A stretch of DNA of 25,541 nt, from NCBI GenBank assembly GCA_900313285.1, contig OMQP01000019.1:1-25541 (forward strand). The letters are read 5' to 3'. Below, piece after piece: positions 14,708-23,031 of the stretch. Source of the stretch: an uncultured Pseudomonadota bacterium (lineage in GTDB: Bacteria; Pseudomonadota; Alphaproteobacteria; Rs-D84). The notes beneath the pieces are model-generated. The model had not been told where the DNA came from. It was given only the letters and a program-made list of their open reading frames with translations, and searched no databases. A program made the translations under genes and the position numbers. The stretch's first letter is position 1, and the number at the start of each line of letters is the position of its first letter.

Positions 14708-15457
14708 TTAGTGTGTTTTTTGCCAAAGATTTGCACGACGAACATATGCTTTTGCCAATTCAACATCAAATAATGGTTTTTCGTCAAACAGGGTTTGAGA
14801 TTTCAATTTTCCTTCGGCATCTATCCATATTGTTGCATCCCCGGCAACAGCGTTTATTTTATCAAGATTTTGCATTATGTTTTCTGGTGATAAACCACCA
14901 CTGTATCCCATTGGGTGTGTTTCATAAATCGGTTTTTGCCAATTGTTTGGTGACACTCCATTTCCGCCAGATGCATCAAAAAGAAGCGAAAATTTTGCGC
15001 CTGTTTGATGTAATTTTTCAACTGCATCTTTTGTGTTATCGTTATATTGCAAAATAAATTCAGTATGTTTGAAATCGTGAATTATCTGTGCAAGGTTGCC
15101 GGCATTTATGTTCGCAGCAGTTGCTTTTGACATATTTAATTGAATGCGTTGGATAAGAGGTTTATTATGAATGCGTTCCATTTGTATCCAATTATATACT
15201 ATATTTGGTATGTTTCCGTTTGTGCATATATCGTTTGCCCATTCTGCATTAATATGTATTGCTAAATTCATATATCTTTGTTCAATTGCAGCATGCAGTA
15301 ACTGATTAAACCAAATATTACGTGGCATCCCAGTTGTCATTTTTGATGGGTGACATTGGACAGCAATTTCAGCATGTGGCAAATGCGATAAATTTATAAT
15401 AGATGCAATTGAATTATGTTGTCGCGGATCGGAACATGTTATGTAACGCAATTTCAT
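14708..15457 (-). CDS. TrpF-like (beta/alpha) barrel family protein, paralogue B, function unknown
   Basis: A 249-residue protein clearly related to its upstream neighbour. Shared blocks are MKLRYITCSDPR at the start, WFNQ, IQRIQLN, KFSLLFDASGGNG (about 156-168), the MGYSGGLSPENI segment (183-194) and WIDAEGKL. The GGL-P-NI block and the following strand resemble the phosphate-binding end of phosphoribosylanthranilate isomerase (TrpF), so I infer a TIM-barrel fold; the activity is unknown. An ATG at 15463 is in frame, but ATG 15457 lies eight bases from AAAGGA and aligns exactly with the paralogue's start. It is the last gene of the lptF operon, separated from its paralogue by about 12 bases. 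Confidence 0.75.
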   Translation of the reverse strand: MKLRYITCSDPRQHNSIASIINLSHLPHAEIAVQCHPSKMTTGMPRNIWFNQLLHAAIEQRYMNLAIHINAEWANDICTNGNIPNIVYNWIQMERIHNKPLIQRIQLNMSKATAANINAGNLAQIIHDFKHTEFILQYNDNTKDAVEKLHQTGAKFSLLFDASGGNGVSPNNWQKPIYETHPMGYSGGLSPENIMQNLDKINAVAGDATIWIDAEGKLKSQTLFDEKPLFDVELAKAYVRRANLWQKTH

Positions 15458-15469
15458 TTTCATATTCCT

Positions 15470-16222
15470 TTATTTAGTATGTTTTTGCTGCCAAGAAATA
15501 ACCTCTTGAACATATTTTTCTGCCAGATTTAATGAAAAACTGCCCGTATTATAAATATCACGCAGACGACCTTCGGCATCTATCCAGGTTTCATATTCTT
15601 TCGGTAAAATTTTATTTATTTTATTAAGGTTTCTTGCAATATTACCAGGTCCCAAACCACCAGCATATCCATTTGGAATGTCATTATACACTGGTTCGCT
15701 CCATTTTTTGGGTTCTATCCCTGCGCCGTATGATGCATCGAACAGTAATGAAAATTTTGTACAGGTTTCTTTTAATTGTTGTATTTGATCTGCAACTTTT
15801 TGATTCCACGGTAATATGAATTCTTGGTCACTGTGTTGGTTAATTAATTCAGATAATTTTTCTGCATTAAACAAATACGTGCCGTCACCAATGTTTAATT
15901 GTATTCGTTTTATAACAGGTTTGCCCGTAATTTCATTGCGGGCATGCAACCATTTTTCTGCTTCCAGTGGAATGATACCACGACACATGCAATCACACCA
16001 TTCATAGTTCATATGTAATGCGATATTTGGCGGTGTTGGCATTCCTTGGCATGTCCATACTATTTGATTAAACCATGTATTGCGACGACCGTGATAGGAC
16101 ATTGGGCCAGGATGCGCCTGGACCCCAATTTCAATCATTGGATATTCGGCTGCAAATTTTAATATTGATGGTACAGATATATTTTCACGTGGATCAGAAC
16201 AGGTTATATATCTTAATTTCAT
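15470..16222 (-). CDS. TrpF-like (beta/alpha) barrel family protein, paralogue A, function unknown
   Basis: A 250-residue protein starting MKLRYITCSDPREN. Conserved with paralogue B are QAHPGPM/QCHPSKM, NTWFNQ, the N-x-EW segment near residue 72, KRIQLN, KFSLLFDASYGAG (156-168), NGYAGGLGPGNI (184-195) and TWIDAEGRLRD. The C-terminal third resembles the last strands of TrpF, but typical TrpF features such as an N-terminal KICG motif are absent, so I do not call it TrpF. No tryptophan genes are nearby. Its ATG overlaps the rlmN stop (ATGA), which implies translational coupling. Asp and Glu residues in DPR, FDAS and WIDAEG are candidate active-site positions. Confidence 0.75.
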   Translation of the reverse strand: MKLRYITCSDPRENISVPSILKFAAEYPMIEIGVQAHPGPMSYHGRRNTWFNQIVWTCQGMPTPPNIALHMNYEWCDCMCRGIIPLEAEKWLHARNEITGKPVIKRIQLNIGDGTYLFNAEKLSELINQHSDQEFILPWNQKVADQIQQLKETCTKFSLLFDASYGAGIEPKKWSEPVYNDIPNGYAGGLGPGNIARNLNKINKILPKEYETWIDAEGRLRDIYNTGSFSLNLAEKYVQEVISWQQKHTK

Positions 16223-17319
16223 TTTTTACCCCCGGCGTTTTTCAATCTTAATTGTCCACATGCAGAACCGATATCCGCCCCCCGTTCCCGTCTGATCCGT
16301 GTGTGAATCCCGTTTTTAATTAAAATATCTTGAAATCTGTGAACCGCATTTCCAGAAATTGATGCAAAATCGCGTTCGTCAACAGTATTCCATGGGATTA
16401 AATTTACCATAACATTGTGACCTTGCAACAATTTTGTTAATTTGTTTGCATAATCTTCATTTGCGTTATAAAGCACCACAGAGCCACTTTCATCTTTTTT
16501 GCCCAGCAGTATATATTCAATCATTAATTGGCGATTGTGTGTGTCTGAAAATGCGAATGCGGCATCTAATACTTCGTTAAGTTTGTATTTATTGTTTATA
16601 GGCATGATTTGTGAACGCAATTCGTCGGTTGGCGCATGTAAAGATATCGCTAAATTGATTGGACGTCCCCATTTGTTTAATTCGTTTATACCAGGGACAA
16701 TACCACATGTTGAAACGGTTATGCGTCGCCATGATATATTTAATTCTTTGTTGGCGCGTTCTAAAAAACCGATTACATTTTCAGTATTTTGTAATGGTTC
16801 ACCTGTCCCCATAACAACAATATGAGAAACGTCACCATTATTTGGGTCGCCGTTTGGATGAATATCTTTAATTTTATCTGCACGCAATTCCCATTGTGCT
16901 GTTAAAATTTGGGCAAACATTTCATTGACTGTTAAATTGCGTTTAAGACCAAGTAATGTTGATGCACAGAATTTGCACCCCATTGCGCATCCTGCCTGGG
17001 AAGAAACGCAGACACTGTTTCCATATGTTGTGCGCATCAAAACACATTCAATTTGTTCGCCATCATTTAATTCAAGCAAGAATTTTGTTGTTTGATTATC
17101 TGCGCTTTTCAATTTTTTTACAATTTTTAATGGTAATGTTTCAGCGCAACTATTTAATTTATTACGCAAATCTTCTGGCAGATTTTTCATAACATTAAAA
17201 TCAGGTGCGCCACGATTTAACCATTCACGAATTTGCTTTGCACGAAAGCGTGGCAGCCCCATGTCTGTCACAAATTTTTCAAGTTCGATATCGTTTAAAT
17301 TAAAAAGAACTGTTTTCAT
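16219..17319 (-). CDS. rlmN: 23S rRNA (adenine(2503)-C2)/tRNA methyltransferase RlmN
   Basis: Radical SAM enzyme that methylates C2 of A2503 in 23S rRNA and A37 in some tRNAs. The 366-residue product is standard length. The C-x3-C-x2-C cluster motif is CAMGCKFC (Cys111, Cys115, Cys118), followed by VVMGTGEPLQN and LAISLHAPTDELR. The C-terminal ADIGSACGQL carries Cys354, equivalent to the second catalytic cysteine. The ATG at 17319 overlaps the stop of the SurA-like gene by four bases, and its own stop overlaps the next ATG in the same way. It therefore sits in the middle of a tightly coupled operon whose other named genes build the outer membrane. Confidence 0.97.
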   Translation of the reverse strand: MKTVLFNLNDIELEKFVTDMGLPRFRAKQIREWLNRGAPDFNVMKNLPEDLRNKLNSCAETLPLKIVKKLKSADNQTTKFLLELNDGEQIECVLMRTTYGNSVCVSSQAGCAMGCKFCASTLLGLKRNLTVNEMFAQILTAQWELRADKIKDIHPNGDPNNGDVSHIVVMGTGEPLQNTENVIGFLERANKELNISWRRITVSTCGIVPGINELNKWGRPINLAISLHAPTDELRSQIMPINNKYKLNEVLDAAFAFSDTHNRQLMIEYILLGKKDESGSVVLYNANEDYANKLTKLLQGHNVMVNLIPWNTVDERDFASISGNAVHRFQDILIKNGIHTRIRRERGADIGSACGQLRLKNAGGKK

Positions 17320-18140
17320 AATTTATATCTGTCGTCGTTAATTATAATAACTGCTTTGCGGCGTAATTGTTTTAATTGTTGATCCGCAGCAAAAGCGGCT
17401 TTTTTATATGTTGCATTTTGTTTAATTATTTCATCCAGGTTTTTATATTCTTTGGTCTTTTTTTCACTGCATACCAAAAGTACAGAATTGTTTTCGTTTT
17501 TAGACCATGTCAAAAGTGGTAAATCAGAAATACGATTACGTATATCAGGCGATAGTTCGTATTGCATAGCTGTGATTTTTTGTGGGTATCCACCTAGCTC
17601 TTCGACTATTTTTTCTGCCATTTCACAATTTTTTGGTTTGACTAATTTTTTAGAAACATCCATTGGGATATCGGTTAAACGTATTATCGTTATTTCAATT
17701 GGCAATCCGTGTTCACGTGCAATATCAGATTTTTCTTCAGCAATATCTTTTGCAGAAACTTCAATCGTTGGAACAATTGTTCGTGCCATTAAAACCTGCC
17801 ATGCGATATCGGAACGAATGGCCAAACGTGCCATAGAACGCATAGTATCATTCATGTCACCAAGGTTCATTTTCTTTAATTCTTTGTCGGCATCTTTATC
17901 GGTTGGTTTAACATTAAAATTTTCTGCGTATGCTAATTTTATGTAATCATCAATAATATTTTGAAATGCCTGTTTGCGATTTGTCGCGGATGTTTTTCCC
18001 TGCCGGTTCATCAATTCTGTGCGAGCAGTAATATCAGTGTCTGTAATTGGATTTCCGTTTACAGAACCAACAACAGTTGCAGCATTTGCATGTCCAATTG
18101 TTAAAAATAAAACCGCAAAAATATTCAATATTTTTTTCAT
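17316..18140 (-). CDS. SurA-like periplasmic chaperone without a recognisable PPIase domain
   Basis: A 274-residue exported protein. The N-terminal 20 residues form a signal peptide ending HANA. Residues 22-65 (VVGSVNGNPITDTDITARTELMN, then AFQNIIDDYIKLAYAE) match the SurA N-terminal chaperone domain. The remainder is helical or mixed and lacks clear parvulin motifs, whereas E. coli SurA (428 residues) has two parvulin domains. It probably escorts outer-membrane proteins such as LptD. Its place directly after lptD matches the usual lptD-surA arrangement. Start at ATG 18140 with AAAAGG upstream, ten bases after the lptD stop; the end overlaps rlmN. Confidence 0.83.
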   Translation of the reverse strand: MKKILNIFAVLFLTIGHANAATVVGSVNGNPITDTDITARTELMNRQGKTSATNRKQAFQNIIDDYIKLAYAENFNVKPTDKDADKELKKMNLGDMNDTMRSMARLAIRSDIAWQVLMARTIVPTIEVSAKDIAEEKSDIAREHGLPIEITIIRLTDIPMDVSKKLVKPKNCEMAEKIVEELGGYPQKITAMQYELSPDIRNRISDLPLLTWSKNENNSVLLVCSEKKTKEYKNLDEIIKQNATYKKAAFAADQQLKQLRRKAVIIINDDRYKL

Positions 18141-18150
18141 ATTAAACCTT

Positions 18151-20184
18151 TTAATAATGTTTACCGTCTATACTCATTCCAAATTTGAATTGATATGTTG
18201 TATTTCCAACATAACCCCATCTGATAGCATTATCGCGTTGATAGGTTAATGCAAAATGGAAACACGGGTGTTCATAATATACACCACCAGAATGTCTTTG
18301 AGTTGAATGTTCATATAAATTATAAATAACAGATTCTTTAATGCTTGTACGTTTCGTCAGCTTTAAACCACCACCAAGAACAACTTCGTGTGTATTTTTA
18401 TCTGTTGTAGAATAAATATCAATAGGTTGTGTATCCCATATGTGTCCAACTGTAATATAATTGTCGCCTTTGCCGATATAAACGGAATTTTCAGTATGAT
18501 TTACAGACATATCTTCGCGATCAAATCTGAAACGGCTGGCAATTTGGAAATATTCTCGGGCATAAGATATACGACCAACATAATCAGAAAAACCATTTCT
18601 GAAACCATTGTCATTGAATTTTTCATCTGATTTATTGAAATCATATGTTTGTCCAAAGAATACTTCTATGTCATTATTACTGTTAAATGCGGCCCAACGT
18701 GCACCATAATCAACAAAATTACCGTTTTCCCACAAATCTAACCCGGAATACCTGTTGTCTGAAAACAAGGTTGTGTCTGATAAAAAGCGTCCGGCAGAAT
18801 CATTATTTAGTGCAAAAACAGAATTTTTGTCTGTATGTTCCATGATTGTTAAACGTGCGCGTGGTTCAAGTATATATGTCCACGTGTCTTTTACATCATA
18901 CATTGGCAAAGACCATTCTACATAACCGCTTGGCAGAAAACGAGATTTTATCCCAGAATAAGAATTATTTACATTTCCATTGTCATCGAAAACAGGGGTC
19001 TTTTCAAAATTGTACACATCATAACGTGTTGCTGCGCTAAATGTTAATCTGTTTCCACCCCAAAGTGTCCATGGAGATGTTATGCGTGCTTCACCTATGA
19101 TACGTTCGCTGGATGTGTTGTCACCAGAAATTGCCAACATGTCACCAGATAAACTTAAAAATGTTTCGTGCCAAAATGGATCCGATTGATATACACCACG
19201 GATATTAGGTAATATATTTCCAGAAATAGTGTTTTGGTTTCCGTATGCAGGACGTAGTTCTTGGAATATGTGTGTGTCCGCAACTACATAACTGCTTTGA
19301 CCAAATAATTCTAGTTTTGCACCAGAATCTAAATATGGCTGATAATCGTAAAAACCGTATTTTTGTAAATACGTTTGATCTGATGTTCTGGCTATATATA
19401 CAAACGCACGCGCATTTTCGCCCAATTCAATCAAATCATCATTATAAAAATGCCAACGATTCTCGCCTTCTTTATTATGAGTAAAAGACCCAGTTGAACG
19501 AAATTCAGAACGGGTTAAGTTTAAACGGTGTTCAGCCTGAAATAATGGATTTTCCAGAGTTAAATATGAAAAAGTTGTCGTTAAATCGTGTCGATTCGAA
19601 AAGTTTATATAAACTGGGATATTAAATTGAGTCCCCATATTGTTTGTTGAATTGAAACTTGGGGATAAAAAACCTGATTTATATTTAACAGAAGGATCTG
19701 GCATTTCGTAATATGGTAACCATAAAATCGGTAAATTATCATTATAGACCCAAAAAGTTGCATTATGAAAATACAACATCTTTTCGTCCATGTCATGAAT
19801 TACGGTGCGGCTGAATATTTCCCACGCGTTGCCATAATCATCACAACCATCACATGCTGTAAATTCTGCATGTTCCGCAATTGTTTCGGTCCCATCACGA
19901 ATAATCTTCTTTGCACGAATATAAACATGACTGCCTAACCATAATTCAATATTATCTGCGGATACATTAGATGCATTTTTTGACAAAGTTACGGAATTTA
20001 ATTTTACGCGTTGTCCAGATGCATTTGTCATTTCTGTATTACCAGAAGTTTTCATTTCTTCTGATTTTACATTGTATTCTATTTTATCGGATTTAATTGT
20101 TTTGGCTTCATCTAAATTAACCCCCAATGCAAGAGCGTTGGCAGTGTATATCAAACAAAACAAAAATGACGTTATATTTTTCAT
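18151..20184 (-). CDS. lptD: LPS-assembly outer-membrane protein LptD
   Basis: Beta-barrel that, with LptE, inserts lipopolysaccharide into the outer leaflet. The 677-residue product begins with a signal peptide (cleavage near ALA-LG). The OstA/LptA-like jellyroll covers about 25-125 (TIKSDKIEYNVKSEEMKTSGNTEM). The family signature LPILWLPYYEMPDPSVKYKSGFL follows, and then a long barrel of alternating strands. CDGC (about 111-114) and one Cys in the C-terminal HPCFHF segment may replace the classic four-cysteine disulfide set. The ATG at 20184 overlaps the lptF stop (ATGA). Genes for LptE and LptG are not present here. Confidence 0.95.
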   Translation of the reverse strand: MKNITSFLFCLIYTANALALGVNLDEAKTIKSDKIEYNVKSEEMKTSGNTEMTNASGQRVKLNSVTLSKNASNVSADNIELWLGSHVYIRAKKIIRDGTETIAEHAEFTACDGCDDYGNAWEIFSRTVIHDMDEKMLYFHNATFWVYNDNLPILWLPYYEMPDPSVKYKSGFLSPSFNSTNNMGTQFNIPVYINFSNRHDLTTTFSYLTLENPLFQAEHRLNLTRSEFRSTGSFTHNKEGENRWHFYNDDLIELGENARAFVYIARTSDQTYLQKYGFYDYQPYLDSGAKLELFGQSSYVVADTHIFQELRPAYGNQNTISGNILPNIRGVYQSDPFWHETFLSLSGDMLAISGDNTSSERIIGEARITSPWTLWGGNRLTFSAATRYDVYNFEKTPVFDDNGNVNNSYSGIKSRFLPSGYVEWSLPMYDVKDTWTYILEPRARLTIMEHTDKNSVFALNNDSAGRFLSDTTLFSDNRYSGLDLWENGNFVDYGARWAAFNSNNDIEVFFGQTYDFNKSDEKFNDNGFRNGFSDYVGRISYAREYFQIASRFRFDREDMSVNHTENSVYIGKGDNYITVGHIWDTQPIDIYSTTDKNTHEVVLGGGLKLTKRTSIKESVIYNLYEHSTQRHSGGVYYEHPCFHFALTYQRDNAIRWGYVGNTTYQFKFGMSIDGKHY

Positions 20185-21242
20185 TTTTTTAACAACAAAC
20201 CTGTTAATCCAAATAACACAACAAAAACACCAACAGCAACAAAGCCAACGTCTGTTAAACTTTCAACCATATTAGACACAGACATATATGATGCCATAAT
20301 TGCAGCCATTGCTAAAACAGCAACAGCAGGAGCGAAACTTGTTCTGCGTCGCAACAGAGATGATTTAAGCAACACAAGTGTACATACGATTGCTAAAATT
20401 AAATTCATGAAAGGATTTATAAAGCGTGTGCATATTTCTACAAGAGTTAATGTGTGTTGACGTGTATCTTCTTGTGAGAATACAGTTTTTAATAAAACTG
20501 ATGTTGGTATGCGTCTAACACGAAAAGATGCGTCTTCTTCATTTTCTGCAAGATTTAAATCCATGTCCAAAGCATCAAATGTACCAGTTGTAAAACCATT
20601 TTTCCCAGACATTTGTAATGAACCGTTATTTGTGACAATGGATAATCCGTGCACTGTGGATACTAATTTACCACGTTGTGCAAAAACAAGTAATCGATTA
20701 TTTTTTTCGCGCATATCGGATAACATTACTTGGTTTAAATCATGTCCAGAAACATTATCTACGTATACAACCAGACCATCGGCTAGTTTTGTGAATGCCG
20801 CTTCTTGTAATTTTAAATGCGCCAAACCATAACGCAAATTCCATTGTGTTGTATAAAATTTTGCCTGGCTTACTGGAACAATCCATATGTTTAATATAAT
20901 ATGCAAAATGGTTAAAACAGCAGCAAACTTCAAGGCAGGTTTTGCAATTTGCCATGGCGACAATCCAGATGCTGCCATAACAGTAACTTCATTTTCAGAA
21001 ATCATTTTGTTATAAACGAATATAGTCGCAATAAACGTTACAAAAGGTATGATAATTGAAATGATGAACGGTATCATCAGTGATGTCAGGTAAATAAAAC
21101 TGCCAAAACTGATACCATATGTTAAAAGAAATTTCATCATGGCCATTATCTGCATCATCCAGGATAAACCTGTTAAAATCATTAACAGCATGATAAAAAT
21201 TCCAAGCAGTTGTCGCCTAAAATATTTATTGATTATATTCAT
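20181..21242 (-). CDS. lptF: LPS export permease of the LptF/LptG family, most like LptF
   Basis: Inner-membrane permease of the LptBFG transporter that extracts LPS for the periplasmic bridge. The 353-residue protein has three transmembrane helices in the first 120 residues and three at the C-terminal end, with a periplasmic beta-jellyroll between (about 150-260). KMISENEVTVMAASGLSPWQIAKPAL is the coupling segment. I chose ATG 21242 (MNIINKYFRRQLL), as in homologues, rather than ATG 21293, because a strong promoter at 21252-21280 lies inside the longer form. No Shine-Dalgarno is present, so the mRNA is probably leaderless. Only one permease gene is here; lptG normally follows lptF. Confidence 0.9.
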   Translation of the reverse strand: MNIINKYFRRQLLGIFIMLLMILTGLSWMMQIMAMMKFLLTYGISFGSFIYLTSLMIPFIISIIIPFVTFIATIFVYNKMISENEVTVMAASGLSPWQIAKPALKFAAVLTILHIILNIWIVPVSQAKFYTTQWNLRYGLAHLKLQEAAFTKLADGLVVYVDNVSGHDLNQVMLSDMREKNNRLLVFAQRGKLVSTVHGLSIVTNNGSLQMSGKNGFTTGTFDALDMDLNLAENEEDASFRVRRIPTSVLLKTVFSQEDTRQHTLTLVEICTRFINPFMNLILAIVCTLVLLKSSLLRRRTSFAPAVAVLAMAAIMASYMSVSNMVESLTDVGFVAVGVFVVLFGLTGLLLKK

Positions 21243-21251
21243 AGTATTTAA

Positions 21252-21280
21252 AGTATAAAACCCAAAACACAACCCGTCAA
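21252..21280 (-). promoter_or_regulatory. Promoter of the lptF-lptD-surA-rlmN operon
   Basis: Minus-strand TTGACG (21280-21275) and TATACT (21257-21252), 17 bases apart, each one mismatch from consensus. The lptF ATG lies nine bases beyond the -10, so the 5' leader would be only about three bases. Confidence 0.7.
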
Positions 21281-21334
21281 GCAACAAAGACATTTTGATG
21301 TTATTGTTTTTTCTTTAAAAAATTAATTTTTTTC

Positions 21335-21362
21335 TTGATTTTTAACGATTCGAACTTAATAA
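21335..21362 (+). promoter_or_regulatory. Probable promoter of nusA-infB
   Basis: TTGATT (21335-21340) and TAATAA (21357-21362), 16 bases apart. An alternative -10 is TATAAC at 21363. Either gives a leader of about 80 bases that contains the hairpin at 21390-21418. Confidence 0.4.
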
Positions 21363-21389
21363 TATAACGTGTTCTTAAAAATAAGTTTT

Positions 21390-21418
21390 AAGGGCGGGGT
21401 TATAAAAACCCCGCTCTT
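21390..21418 (+). promoter_or_regulatory. GC-rich hairpin in the nusA leader
   Basis: AAGGGCGGGGTT (21390-21401) pairs with AACCCCGCTCTT (21407-21418) with one G-T pair and a five-base loop, followed by TCAAT rather than a T-run. It lies between the nusA promoter and its Shine-Dalgarno (AAGGAG at 21442-21447). It is an attenuator-like or mRNA-stabilising element, not a strong terminator. Confidence 0.5.
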
Positions 21419-21453
21419 TCAATAAAAGGCAAAAAAACATCAAGGAGAAACAA

Positions 21454-22998
21454 ATGTCTTTTGAATCTATGCCACGCCAAGATTTATTGTTAGCAATCGA
21501 TTCTTTGGCCCAAGAAAAAATGATAGATAAAGAAACGGTTATTGAATCTTTAGAGGCCGCTATTGCTAAAATTGCTAAACATAAATACGGTGAAGAGTTT
21601 AATATCGTTGCAACAATAGACCGTAAAAATGGTGCTATACATGTAAAACGTTTGTTCACTGTCATTGAATCACCTGAATCTATGGGTGAAGATTATGATG
21701 CAAACACAATGTTGACAGTAGAAAAAGCGAAAAAATACGCACAAAATCCATCTGTTGGTGATGTTGTAGAAGATATGTTACCAGAACCTGAATTTGGTCG
21801 TATGGCATTCCAAACTGCACGTCAAATTATGACGGCACGTGTAAGAGACGCAGAAAAAGGTCGTCAATACGAAGAATTCAAAGATAATATTGGTGATATT
21901 GTTAACGGTGTTGTTAAACGTATTGAATTTGGTAATGTTTTTGTTGATATCAACGGCAAAGCTGAAGGTTATATTAAAAATACAGAACTGATTCCTGGTG
22001 AACGTTTAGCTGTTGGTGATCGTGTTCGTGCTTTGATTATGGACGTTGTTCGTTCTAATTCTGGTCCACAAATCTTTTTAACAAGAACACATCCAAGTTT
22101 CATGGAAAAATTGTTCACACAAGAAGTTCCTGAAATATATGAAGGCATTATTAAAATTAAATCTGTTTCTCGTGCACCTGGTTCACATGCTAAAATTGCA
22201 GTTGAAACCCAGGATCCTTCGATTGACGCAGTTGGTATGACTGTTGGTATCAAGGGTACACGTATTCAACCTGTGATTAACGAATGCCATGGTGAAAAAA
22301 TTGATGTTATTTTGTATTCAGAAGACCCTGCTGTATTTATCGTTAATGCGATGCAACCTGCAAAAGTTGCAAAAATTATCGTTGATGAAGATACGCACAC
22401 AGCGGCAGTTGTTGTAACCGAAGATCAACAATCTTTGGCGATTGGTCGTCGCGGACAAAACGTTCGTTTGGCTTCTCAATTAACAGGATGGAATATCGAT
22501 GTTATGAGTGAAGCAGAAGAAGTAGAACGTCGTACAAAAGAATTCAAAGAAAAAACAGAATTGTTCACATCTGCATTGGATGTTGATGATACAATTGCTC
22601 AATTGTTAATCACAGAAGGATTCAGAACGATCGAAGAAATCGCATATGTTGAACAATCTGAATTGGAATCTATCGAAGGATTCAATCCAGAATTGGCAGC
22701 AGAATTACAAAATCGTGCGAAAGCATATCTTGCTAAAGTTGAACAAGATTACTTTGACAATGGTCACAAAATGGGATTGTCAGATGATTTGTTGAATTTT
22801 GATTTCATTAAACGTCCAATTATTATGAAATTGGGTGAAAATGGTATTAAATCATTAAGTGATTTGGCAGATCTTGCTGCTGATGAATTGGTCGAAATTT
22901 TGGGCGAAGATAATATGTCAATGCGTTTGGCTGAAAAAGTTGTTATGAAAGCGCGTGAATTGGCATATGGAATTGTTCCAGAAGAAGATGCAGAATAA
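21454..22998 (+). CDS. nusA: Transcription termination/antitermination factor NusA
   Basis: RNA-polymerase-binding factor that controls pausing, termination and antitermination. The 514-residue protein has the N-terminal polymerase-binding domain, beginning MSFESMPRQDLLLAIDSLAQ. An S1 domain follows (about 135-200, NGVVKRIEFGNVFVDINGKAEG). KH1 has GIKG at 265-268, and KH2 has GRRGQNVRLASQLTGW from 331. Two C-terminal helix-hairpin-helix repeats start at DVDDTIAQLLITEGF and at FIKRPIIMKLGENGIKSLSDLADL. The start has AAGGAG at ideal distance. rimP, the usual upstream gene, is absent, and infB follows after 33 bases without the ylxR gene that often lies between. Confidence 0.98.
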   Translation: MSFESMPRQDLLLAIDSLAQEKMIDKETVIESLEAAIAKIAKHKYGEEFNIVATIDRKNGAIHVKRLFTVIESPESMGEDYDANTMLTVEKAKKYAQNPSVGDVVEDMLPEPEFGRMAFQTARQIMTARVRDAEKGRQYEEFKDNIGDIVNGVVKRIEFGNVFVDINGKAEGYIKNTELIPGERLAVGDRVRALIMDVVRSNSGPQIFLTRTHPSFMEKLFTQEVPEIYEGIIKIKSVSRAPGSHAKIAVETQDPSIDAVGMTVGIKGTRIQPVINECHGEKIDVILYSEDPAVFIVNAMQPAKVAKIIVDEDTHTAAVVVTEDQQSLAIGRRGQNVRLASQLTGWNIDVMSEAEEVERRTKEFKEKTELFTSALDVDDTIAQLLITEGFRTIEEIAYVEQSELESIEGFNPELAAELQNRAKAYLAKVEQDYFDNGHKMGLSDDLLNFDFIKRPIIMKLGENGIKSLSDLADLAADELVEILGEDNMSMRLAEKVVMKARELAYGIVPEEDAE

Positions 22999-23031
22999 AA
23001 CAAATAATTAAAACAAACCAAAGGTTAAAAT

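Noticed and set aside
14472..14726. Minus-strand 84-residue open frame over tRNA-Val and its repeat
   Set aside because: It is antisense to the tRNA and contains the same peptide twice only because of the 49-base DNA repeat. No ribosome-binding site, and no credible protein.
16181..16198. Second parS-like sequence (TTTTCACGTGGATCA)
   Set aside because: It is inside the coding sequence of the conserved SDPREN segment of the barrel protein and is less symmetric than the intergenic site, so probably coincidence.
21243..21293. Longer LptF starting at ATG 21293
   Set aside because: The promoter -35 and -10 lie inside the extension, and the extra residues do not resemble LptF N-termini.
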